NCBI RefSeq assembly: GCF_025698545.1
Contig: NC_068570.1
Span: 6,200,001-6,264,000, forward strand
Length of the DNA stretch: 64,000 nt
Source of the DNA: Gossypium raimondii
Lineage: Eukaryota; Streptophyta; Magnoliopsida; Malvales; Malvaceae
Reading direction: 5' to 3'
A model generated the notes under the pieces. That model ran no database searches. It was not told the DNA's origin and saw nothing but the letters and a program-made list of their open reading frames with translations. Shown in pieces: positions 1-9,599 of the stretch. The position numbers and the translations under genes were made by a program. Every line of letters starts with the position of its first letter. Position 1 is the first letter of the stretch.

Positions 1-515
1 ATATTATATTTTTAAATTTATTTTTATATAAAAATAATAATCTAAAAAAATTTAATACGGGCGAGTTGAGTCGAGCTCGGATTTAACATTTTTAATTTAG
101 GTCAAGTTTGGATCTAGAAAATGAACTTAAAATTTTGTATCGACCTGACCTTAGTCAAATATATTTGTAGTGTATTTGGATTAAGAGAAACGATAATTAT
201 TTTGAGAATGGTAAGGGTAACCTAGTAGAGCTATTGTGCAAGAAAAAGGAGGAATTGGTGTGCTTTTGGATGACAAGTTTTGAGGAAGAAAATACAATAG
301 AGGGGCATAACTACAAGGCGAGAGACGACCAATAACAATGCTTATCAACTTGAAGTGGAATATGAGGCTTTCATTACAACTCTTAAAACATGAGAAAGTT
401 CCAATTTATTTTATTTTATTTTTAATTGTAATTCAGAATTTGTAATTTTTTTTAGATTTTATTTTTTTATATTTATTAAATATTATATCTTATATATTGT
501 ACATTTGTGATTATT
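1..515. other. AT-rich intergenic DNA, no gene
   Basis: No gene-like reading frame is visible. A short stretch near 58-150 alternates gcgagttgag-type and gagctcgg-type motifs, which recall the ends of degenerate plant MITEs, but I cannot find element ends or a target duplication. Confidence 0.3.
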
Positions 516-519
516 ATAT

Positions 520-935
520 TCATATTATACTATAAAAAAGTATTATTTATAAAATTTTATATATAAAATAAAAAATTAATTATTGTATTCATAACTAAAA
601 TTTACTATTTAAGAAAAAGTAATATAGTTTTTTATTTTTCTTTTTCTGTCCATGCAAACATAATAAATTAAATATAAAATAATTAAATATAAAATTATAT
701 ATTCCTCATTTATTATATACGTTTATTTAATACAAAATTTTTATTTATAAGTGTTATAAAATCTTTTAGTAGAATTTAAACTCTTAAGCGGCTATTATAA
801 TGAAATGTCTTATAAGAGAACCATAAGAACTAATTCAGTTAGATATGTTAGATTAAAAGTCGAGCTTAGCAACCATTGATGTTTACAAGTCAGCATAAAC
901 TTATTTACTTGATATATGTTTTACTGCTTAGCATT
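520..935. repeat. Dispersed ~400-bp repeat, left copy
   Basis: This AT-rich segment recurs in the same orientation at about 7390-7838. Shared landmarks, in the same order, are a tattatttataaaatttta block, a ttctttttctgtccatgcaa block, a taagaactaattca block and an accattgatgtttacaagt block. By eye about 80-85% of positions agree, with several small indels. Sequences outside the two copies differ. A roughly 35-bp fragment of the same block occurs at about 3722-3758. I cannot assign it to a transposon class. Confidence 0.6.
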
Positions 936-939
936 CTTG

Positions 940-2290
940 TTGGACAAATATTGCGCACTCAAGTACACGTGTAGTACAAAGTAGTATAAGAGTATCATTA
1001 GTGTAAGAGCTATTTGTAACCTCTCCAATCTAGCCTAGTCGTTAGGTCCAGATTCAGGAGATTACATCGGTCACCGAAATGACCTAGTAGTGATTGAGGT
1101 TTATAAAACAATTATTTTAAAATATTTGTTTATTTTAGTAGAAAATTTTTGTAACATCCCGAATTAAACTTATAAGTTTGGGCCTAACGAACTAGGGTCG
1201 ACAGTGGGCCTGGTGAGCTGTGATCGTCAGTGCGAGTCGAGAGTAAAAGTTAAAGTTAAGAGTAGTTAAAGGCAATTATATCAAAGTTGGGAAGCCAATT
1301 TATTTTCCTCCCCACAATAGTATCTATGCATGTGACTCTTTGCTACGTCTATAGGGTATCCTAAGAACATTAAAACACCTAGTACCTATAAATTGAGTTC
1401 TTTTCATTAAAATTTCATATTCTTTTAAACGACAAAACTCTCTCAAATTCTTTCATCGATTATTTCTCTCTTGTTGTCAAGATTTTATGAAAACAAGAAA
1501 TCAGAACTTAGCTCTTAGGACTCAAGAATCATCTACAAGCAAAGACAAGGAGAAAAGCGAACCTTGTTTAAAGCTTTCAGCAAATTGATAAGTGTATAGT
1601 GATCGCCATTTGTATATGCAAACTATAGTATTAATTAAAAGCTTAGAGATTTATCTTAAATTTCGAGAGTAAGCTTTGTCCATGAACTATATTTGTGCTT
1701 GTGTTTAAAAATGTGTCCAATAAACCGTGATATGTGAGCTTTATATTACGAGCTAGTTATGAGCAGTATTTTGCGAGCTCGTCATACTGTACAAGCTCTA
1801 TGTTTAAGTAAATGTCCTTTCGGTGGCGTGAAAGTTCAGCTAAAGTGGCAAATAATAAGTGGGGAACAATACCCATCTGTATACAGAATCAAAGATGATC
1901 AGGAAGAAGCATGAAATTGACCATCTGGACCAATAAACATTCTCAAGACAGTGGAATCCTTTCTGCATGTTTCTCATTGCCATTATTTCTCGTCTTTCTT
2001 CCCGCTTGGTCTCATTCCCCTATTTTGTCCTTCTCTTTAGGTGATTATATAGTTATGCAATTCTTTTTTCTGCTTTAATGTAATCACCATTCTGTATGCA
2101 TACACAATTATTGCAACTCAGTAAGCGATCATTGCTACATCCCTGTATTTGCAGTTTGTTTACATATCCGAACAAATACAAAGCCGGAAGGCGAAAATTG
2201 TGGCTTCTATGGTTTCGAGAAGTAAATAATCTTATTGAATGAAATAATAGAAGAAAAATTTTATCGAACACTACTAGTAAGGAAATTCAA
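940..2290. repeat. Possible LTR-like intergenic repeat
   Basis: No coding capacity is visible. From 1150 the sequence starts tgtaacatcccgaatt, a beginning typical of plant Ty3-gypsy LTRs. It later carries a TATA-like tataaattgag near 1388 and a degenerate internal gagctt/gagctcg repetition at 1735-1800. I could not find a matching 3' end or a target duplication, so the LTR reading is an inference. The last 400 bases, before the MOT1 pseudogene, show nothing recognisable. Confidence 0.3.
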
Positions 2291-2349
2291 TGAAATATCA
2301 AACAGTTATTCCGTATATTCTTTGTAGAAAGCTTAAATGGAAAAACATG

Positions 2350-3700
2350 GTATTGTTTATGGAGATCAAGGCATACAAAGTGTCCACATGGACTAGCATT
2401 CCACAAACAAAACCAAGTGCTGCACTTGACCCTACAAGTGAAACAGCAGTGCATATTAACATCACAATTGACTCTTGCTTTGAATTCATGTCCCTGCAAG
2501 TCATTGCTAGTTCAGTCCCTTCAAACAAGAGTAAAACACCCAAGATACCAACAGGAAACTGGTGCAAAATTGTCACTAAAGAAGTTCCTAATACCAAACC
2601 CAACATCATTTTGGCTGCACCAAGTAAGGCTACACACCCACCACTCCTGCCCCCAAACTTGTACTGTCCAGCTAACCCACCTGCACCATGGCAACATGGC
2701 ATGGCACCAAACCAACACCTCACCAAGTTCAATAGCCCCACGGTTACCGAAACCGAGGTGGCTGAGAATTCCCTTCCTGGAAAAAGATCTGATGACAACT
2801 TACAGACAGCAATCACCGAGTTCAGTACTGATAAAGGTAGTTGAGGAATTGTCCCCTTGATAAATCCTTCCTTCCATGAATGACCAGTTATTTTCACAAT
2901 ATCCATTACTGAAGGTCCAAACTTAATATCATTCACCACTTTAGGCCTTCTTATGAAAGCCAACACTACAACTAACAAGAAAATGATGAAAGCTGAAGGG
3001 ATGGTAACCATGATTTTCCTCATTCCTTTTCTCCTAACATTCCTTTCTTCATCAACAATAGCCTCCTCACTTTGATTTCTTTCTTGACCTGCTCCATTGA
3101 AAAAAGTTATGAAACCAGCACAAACAATAGCCAAAACCATTCCATCCAATCCCAATCACTGCCTATTTCCCATATATTTTGACTTCGAGAAATCCCGAAC
3201 CTTTCTTATGTACTTGACAGCACTCATAGCAAATGACAAGCCTTGGGACAATTGAATTCACCTAACAACAGACAAAGGTATAAACTTGTACACCATCTGC
3301 ATCAACCCTGTAACACCCAAAACCAGCAATATTGCACTAGTACAACTCCCAGCTGCCATAATTTCCCGGATGTTAAAATCAGTACTGTCTCATATAGCTA
3401 CGGCCGCAATAGATTTCATGGGTTGGACAGGCATTGGGACACCATATGAGGCACCAGTGACGACTGTAAATACCAGTGAATATCAATGTGGTGCCTAAGT
3501 TAAGGTTCTTGGCAAGTGTCAAGGCTAATACAATAGGAATATATGTGCCTAAGTCTCCCATGGCACCATTCAATTCCGCCCATTTGGATTGAAAACCCAA
3601 GTTTCTATTCACCCTTTGAGCTATGTTGGCTGATGAACGAGAGATGGGGTTGCTACTAGGAGGTGTTTCAGGTAGAGTTTCGAGGGGTTTTGACTTCGAG
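2350..3700 (-). pseudogene. Molybdate transporter (MOT1 type) pseudogene
   Basis: Conceptual translation of the minus strand matches the plant MOT1 family, molybdate transporters of the SulP-related superfamily. Conserved blocks include AELNGAMGDLGTYIPIVLAL (near 3560), GVPMPVQPMKSIAAVAI (near 3420), PLSVVR and LSQGLSFAMSAVKYIRK (near 3215-3275), and CHGAGGLAGQY plus FPVGILGVLLLF towards the 3' end. MOT1 genes are normally intronless and about 450 codons long, which fits this span. The copy is broken. The frame shifts near 3465, just after LIFTGIY. In-frame TGA codons lie at 3390-3392, 3258-3260 and 3156-3158, the last replacing a Trp. No ATG begins the N-terminal part. After GFVCGM, near 2430, the C-terminus loses similarity. 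The family call is secure, and a functional product is very unlikely. Confidence 0.88.
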
Positions 3701-3724
3701 ACTCTATGGGTGTAAATTGTCAAA

Positions 3725-4663
3725 TAAAAAGTATTATTTATAAAATTTTATATATGAAATATAAATATTCACTCATTGGATACTTGATAGTTGGCACTTA
3801 TGGAGTCTCAAAATCTAAGCCCCGAAACTGTGACCCTTATAACATAATTGTTACACATTTATCACACTTTAATACTCATGATACTCATAACATAATTGGT
3901 CACTTAATTTTATATCTACTTTATAATAGCATTATACATTATATACACATAGAGGATTTTAATCCAACAATAATAAGTGTAAAGAAAGCAATGGATTATG
4001 ACGGATTTGAGAGACTTGGTACTGTTATGTGTTTTGTTTTAAAGATCAAGTACTTATAATGGTGGTGTTGGGTGAATTAGGTTGAGAGAGAAATTGTGTG
4101 AACAACTATGGCACACGATAAAAATCTTGAAGAAAAAAAAGATCATGAGAGTGAAAGTGCGGGTGGAACTCTCATCTCACCTTTCAAATTTTCAATTCTA
4201 AGATAAATAATAACTAACTAAAATAATAAGTATATATCAATTATTTAAAATAATAATTAATTAAAAAATAAATATATATCAATTATTTTGAGAATTCAAA
4301 TATAGTGCGAAATGATGTATTGTAAGAGTAACCCATTACTTTCTGGGTGGAATTGCCATAATATAGACATTCTTCTTAGCAAGAATTATTGCAATAGAAT
4401 AATGGCCAGGAGGATTTAAAAGGCATTATGGCATTGAGATTTTTAAGGTTTAAATCAGATCTCACTATTATTCATATTTGATTTGGTATTGCTACTACAT
4501 ATAACTTCGAGAGTCATGAATATATTATTGAGGAACATCTTTATCGAAATATTTTTGCTATTAAAGCATTTGTAAAAACTATAAAAAATTGATATATCAT
4601 AAATTAAAATTTCACTATTCAAGTTTATTTTTTTAGATAATATATATTTAATATGAATATAAT
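3725..4663. other. Intergenic DNA between MOT1 pseudogene and solo LTR
   Basis: AT-rich and without a credible gene. It starts with a short fragment of the ~400-bp dispersed repeat (to about 3758). Two related AT stretches, at 4197-4240 and 4250-4290, share aataattaattaaaaaataa/tatatatcaattatt-type words. Nothing else is identifiable. Confidence 0.3.
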
Positions 4664-4668
4664 ATAAT
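4664..4668. repeat. Target-site duplication ATAAT, left
   Basis: Five bases directly before the TG start of the solo LTR, repeated exactly at 7380-7384. Confidence 0.85.
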
Positions 4669-5035
4669 TGTTGACACCATTTTTTTGATGAAAAACGGGG
4701 TCGACTTGGGTTTAAAAAAACGGGAGTCGCCACCAATCCTTTTCGAGGTGTGATTGGGCCACCTTGGAAAGAGGTTGTTTTTAATAAATAATTTGATTTT
4801 ATTAAAACAACGATTTTGGTCTACGAAATCTAGAAAACGGGTTCGGGAGTCGGTTACGTACGAGGAAGGGTGAGCACCCTCGTAACGCCCAGAAATTGGT
4901 ACCTAGCTGATTATCTAATATCTTGATGTCGAAAATTGAGAGCTTGAAAGAATTAAAAAATATGATCCTCGTATTGAAATGAAAATTTTTGGAAAAAGAA
5001 GTATATTTCACGTTGATCGAGAAAGAGAATCATAT

Positions 5036-5260
5036 CCAGTAAGTTAGAATACAATGTCTCAAATTCTCGGCACGAATAAAAAAAGCTTATTTAAAAGATA
5101 TTTTAGCCATCTCGGATTTAAAATGAGATCACGACCAGTAAGTTAGGACGCAATTTTTTAATCCCGAGATCATTTAAAATTTGAATTTAAAAAGATTCGT
5201 GCATTTAGATTTATCGAGAAAATCAAAACCCAGTAAGTTAGGGCACGATTTTCTCGAATC
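5036..5260. repeat. Three diverged ~97-bp units inside the solo LTR
   Basis: The motif cagtaagttag followed by a caat/cgat word recurs at 5037, 5136 and 5231. Each is followed by a ctcgaa/ctcgg/cccgag-type block and a lysine-codon-like A-rich run. Spacing is 99 and 95 bases, so this is a decayed tandem array. Confidence 0.6.
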
Positions 5261-6022
5261 CAAACACGAAATGCCATTTAAAAAATAATAAATAAATTTT
5301 GTTATATCGAGTAAAAATAAAGCACAAAATCATAGTGAAAGCAAATTACATTATTTATGCATGGCAAAATCATAATGAACATGAAAATATAAAAACGATG
5401 CAAGTAATAGCAATCAATATGAACGATCAAACTTACAACATACAAAATAACAAAATAAAAAACGCGAATAAAGTTAAATTATTCATTCAAAATAACAAAA
5501 TGAAATAAATAAATAGCAAATACAATTAAGTATAAAAAGATATATATAGACATGAACTAAGATATGTGTATACATGAATTAACAAAATATAAAGTATATT
5601 TTATATAAAATAAATAAATATGCGTATATATAAAAAATATGTGCATATAGGTGTATAAAACTATGGAATACGAAGATAGAGAAATACATATAAAAAGTAA
5701 GTGTATATATATATATTGTAAAATAAAAGAAAAGAATATATGTACAAAAATAAAGTTTAAAACTAATGAATATATATATATATATATGTATACAAATAAA
5801 TACGTTAATTTATACATACTAAAATATATTGAAAATGTGTATGCACATGCGGATTTAAAATATATATAAAAAGGATGTATTTTAGACTATAAAGATCATA
5901 TATGAATATGTATGTATTTATGAAAATGAAAATATGTATATAGATATATAGATAGGTACATAAGTTGTAAAATATATATATATATGTACCAGAAGTTTAA
6001 ATAGAATCAATATAAATAAATA

Positions 6023-6024
<2 letters not shown>

Positions 6025-6080
<56 letters not shown>
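6025..6080. repeat. (TAA)n microsatellite
   Basis: An uninterrupted TAA trinucleotide run of about 56 bases inside the solo LTR. It creates the poly-Leu and poly-Ile frames on the other strand. Confidence 0.95.
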
Positions 6081-7379
6081 GGACTAATTCAAAACAGGAA
6101 TGAAATCTCAGGGCTGAAATCAAAAATAAAACGGAATAAAGGATCAAGATGTAATATGCGCGAAAAAAGGGAGGACCAAAATGGTAAATACCCCGAAGCC
6201 CCAAAACGCAGTGCAGCAGAGGGTCAAAATAGAACAAAAACAGAGTTCTGGGGCGAAATTGAAAAATAGGAAATAGCGAAACAGGACCAAATTGCAACGC
6301 GCTACAAAGTCGGAGGGACTACGCGCACAAATACCCCATTTAAAGAAAACACGCGGATCCTTCCCCTGGGTCGGGTCACCGCGCGGGTCAGAGCTCAATA
6401 CGACGCTGTTTTGGAGCCACTGATCAGACTCCAAACGGCGTCGTTTCACACATCAAGCAAGGGCCAAAAGAACCCTAATCTGATAGCCTCCATTTCACAT
6501 TCAAACAAACAAAGAGAAACAAAAATAAAAAAAAATAAAAAAGTAAAACAGAGAGCCCGAAAGCTCTCCTCCCTGCGCCTCTCTCGGCCTTAAAGCTCAG
6601 GCCACCATTTTCGCTTCCATGGCCAGTGGCCGGAGTTACGCGAGAACGGCCCCTAGGTCTCCCCCCTTTTGCGGCGTCCCCGAAGGCTAAGCCTTCTCAA
6701 CCGCGACCAAAAGGAAAAGGGATGAAACGCCCCTTTTTGCTCGACTCCGACGACGGCAAAGGCGGAGTTCCGACACCATCCTACCGAAGCAGTAAGGTCT
6801 CTTCCCCTTTCCCTTTTAGTCCCGTTTTCTTTGTTAAAAGACCGCAGCAAAATGAGAATAAACAATAAATAAAAGAGTAAAGAAAATAAAAAACAAGAAC
6901 AGTGAAGAATAAACTGCAATCAACCTTTTTTCGATTTGCTTTTTCTTTCTTTTGATTCAAAACGCTGTAAAAAAAATGTACAGGGATATTGTTTGGCTTT
7001 TATAGCCAATTTACATTGTATTTTTTGGTTGTAATCGATTGCTTTTCACTATCTGTTGCATGCTCCGGCTTTTTCTGTCATTTTGCAGGTGTTGATGAAG
7101 CTAGGCACGGTGGGTGGCGATGGGACAAGGCGAACGGCAGAGGGATGGGTGCGGCGCTAGGTTTGGCTAGGGTTTCATTTTTTCGAAACCCTAGTTGGAT
7201 TTCTTTTTTTTTTTGGGAATTGGGCTCCGAATTTGGGCCTCGGGTTTGGGTTGTAATTGGGCTTGTGGGTTGGTGTTTGGGCTGGTCCAATTAGTTTTGT
7301 AATGTAACTGGGCCATTTAGGCTAAAATCTGTTTTGCTGGTAGGGCCCGGGCAAATTTGGGCAAATTTGGGCTTCTACA

Positions 7380-7384
7380 ATAAT
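7380..7384. repeat. Target-site duplication ATAAT, right
   Basis: Five bases directly after the CA end of the solo LTR, identical to 4664-4668. Confidence 0.85.
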
Positions 7385-7838
7385 ATATTAGATTATATTA
7401 TATTATAAAAAATTATTATTTATAAAATTTTACATATGAAATAGAAAGTTAATTATTATATACATAATTAAAATTCACTATTTAAAGCAAAAGTAATATA
7501 ATTTTTATATTTTTCTTTTTCTGTCCATGCAAATATAATAATATATATATATAAAACATTTCAATATAAAATTATATATTTAATTTATTATATAAATTTA
7601 TTTAATACAAAATTTTTAATAGAATAAATTTTTTATTTATAAGTATTATTATCATGTAATTTTTAATCAAATCTTTTAGTAAAGTTTAAAGTCTTATGCG
7701 ACTAATATAATAAAACTCTTATAATGAGAACAATAAGAACTAATTCAATTAAATCTATTAGATTAAAAGCGGAGCTTAACAACCATTGATGTTTACAAGT
7801 AAGCATAAATTTATTTACCTGATACATGTTTTATTGTT
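7385..7838. repeat. Dispersed ~400-bp repeat, right copy
   Basis: Same-orientation partner of 520-935. It starts directly at the solo LTR's right target duplication, so the LTR may have landed in or at the edge of this repeat. It ends near the accattgatgtttacaagt and catgttttattgttta words shared with the left copy, after which the two diverge. Confidence 0.6.
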
Positions 7839-7839
7839 T

Positions 7840-8760
7840 AGGATCCATGTCCTGCATATGCAATTGGTGTCTACAAAATTAACTAAAATTTGACTAAGAT
7901 AAGTGTACCTATCAATTAATAGTATAGTTACGGTGAGTAAAGATATCATTCTCGCGAAGACTAAAAGTACTAGTAATTACCGTCTTTCTATTATTTAACC
8001 GATAAATTCGAGTGATTGGTTAAAAACTAAAATTAACTAAATTAATTAACTAACGAACATGACAAAGAACAAAATAGGAAAATAACCAATTAACAACCAA
8101 GAAGCAAAAAATACTTAGGAAAGAAATCACTTAAACTTCACATTTAACTATCAATCTAAATTACGCAATTTATTTACTTAGTATCTTGAACCATAAAAAT
8201 CCTAAATTATGATAATATCTCTTTCGAGAGTAAAGCAATTGACTTTAGGTTGATTAATTGAATTTTATTTCTAATTAAAACATCTGTTATTGCATTAACT
8301 CGATCTATGGATTCTCCTATTAGATTTGACTCTAATCTAGTAGATTTATGTCGTTTTATTTCTAGGATCTGTATGCAACTCCACTCAATTACGTAATATC
8401 TACTCTTAAGCTAACGACAATGTTACTGTACAACCATTTTAATCACTTAACTTTAATAAGTTTTAATTTTAAATAACTCAATTCCTCTAAATACTACCTA
8501 CATCTTTCTTTTCTTGAGAATAAAATAATATTAATTTAAAAAAGAATAACTAAAATGAAAATTTACTAAAGTTGACCGAATAAATTTAGTGTACAATAAC
8601 ATTATTGTTAACCAAATTAAGGGCAAGTCACTGAAATGAAATATTACTAAAATTTGGTGATTAATACAAGAAAATTATTTAACCATGGTACTGTATTTGT
8701 GAATTTTTTTATTTTAATGACCAAAATGAAAATTTACTAAAGTTGGGTAACTAACTATGT
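7840..8760. repeat. Probable retrotransposon-derived intergenic DNA
   Basis: No gene is visible. The stretch starting caattggtgtctacaaaattaac, with later words such as agtactagtaattaccg, resembles a common plant intergenic repeat seen in decayed gypsy elements. The class is recalled rather than proven and no ends were found. The final part (8560-8760) holds two similar phrases, aaaatgaaaatttactaaagttg at 8552 and 8729, suggesting a small internal duplication. Confidence 0.35.
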
Positions 8761-8809
8761 AGTTACCCATTTTTTCTATGTCTCTGTTCCGGCGTCCGGG
8801 AAACCCGGT

Positions 8810-8816
8810 TATAAAA
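8810..8816 (+). promoter_or_regulatory. TATA box of the SWIM gene
   Basis: TATAAAA lies in an unusually GC-rich context (ccggttataaaagcccc). It sits about 125 bases before a good 5'-UTR splice donor (gaag|gtaaag, exon end 8937), which leads towards the SWIM gene start. Position and context fit a core promoter; the start site itself is inferred. Confidence 0.55.
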
Positions 8817-9190
8817 GCCCCGACCTCATGAGCTAGTAGAAAAGACAGCTTTGAGCTCGCTGATCCGAAATTATTTTTTAAAAAAATTTCTTTTCAGTTA
8901 CGTGTTATAATAATCTCTCTCAAAGTCACTCTCGAAGGTAAAGTTCTGATTTTCACAATCAGCTTTTCATATTCAAGTTGTTGTTTTTTTCTTTTAAATC
9001 AATTTATTGGTTTTTATCTTGTGGGTTCTTTGAAACTTCCTTTCTGAATGATTTTCTTGGTGGGTTCTTAGTAAGAGAAAGCTTTTTTTTTTAAATCTAT
9101 CTAACTCTCCAGCTTTGGTTTCTAATTTATTTTATTGTTGAACTTGGTGGAAGAAAGTAAAACAGTTTAAATTTGTGTTGTTTCAAATAG

Positions 9191-9221
9191 TGGAGGAAGC
9201 ATGAAGGGCCATGAATCAAAG
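9191..9221 (+). other. Possible upstream exon with in-frame ATG
   Basis: A 31-base segment lies between an acceptor (caaatag|tgg) and a donor (tcaaag|gtagtg). It contains ATG at 9201 followed by seven codons (MKGHESK). The main ATG at 9600 directly follows an acceptor (tatttag|ATG). If spliced together, the upstream ATG is in frame and would add seven residues to the SWIM protein; otherwise this is a 5'-UTR exon. Confidence 0.4.
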
Positions 9222-9599
9222 GTAGTGGCTAATTTCTTACTCAACATTGCTCATTTGTATTCCAAAGCCCTTTTCATTTTGTAATTCGATTTTTGTCTTG
9301 AATTGTATCTTTAAGAATTTGTATAGTTGCTGTGTGATTTAAGTAAACATGAACACTAGTTTTGAGCTAAATAAGATTTTAAGTAGAAGCATTCATGATA
9401 ACCATGGATTGATTGATCAATAACTTAGATAGTAATATGGCAGTTTACTTTGTGAAGGATTAGGAGATGATGAGTAGGGTTATTATATTTTATATACAGC
9501 CATTGATGAGTCGGGCATACTGCCTTTCATTTGCTAGTCTTATGATTACGCTTTTCCTTGAATTAACCTTTTATTTGTTTATGCATATTACTTATTTAG

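Larger units (their letters stand above)
4669..7379. mobile_element. Solo LTR, Ty3-gypsy (Ogre/Tat-like), 2.7 kb
   Basis: The element begins TGTTGACACC and ends GGGCTTCTACA, giving TG...CA termini, and is flanked by a perfect 5-bp target duplication ATAAT (4664-4668 and 7380-7384). No gag, pol, primer-binding site or second LTR is present, so this is a solo LTR left by recombination between LTRs. The start, with gggtcgacttggg and gagtcgccacc, resembles the LTRs of Ogre/Tat-type gypsy elements; that lineage call is from memory. The left two thirds are AT-rich, with three diverged ~97-bp units and a (TAA)n tract. The last 1.1 kb (6300-7379) is much richer in GC. Open frames inside it look like chance frames or old leader sequence. 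Confidence 0.85.

Noticed and set aside
2290..2860. Plus-strand open frames of 184 and 147 codons
   Set aside because: They are the antisense of the MOT1 pseudogene, whose minus-strand frame has clear family motifs.
5557..5869. Ile/Tyr-rich frames of 86 and 72 codons
   Set aside because: They arise from TA-repeat DNA inside the LTR.
6007..7294. Several 60-101 codon frames on both strands
   Set aside because: They lie inside the non-coding solo LTR. Some are created by the TAA repeat, none shows a protein domain, and the LTR has proven ends.
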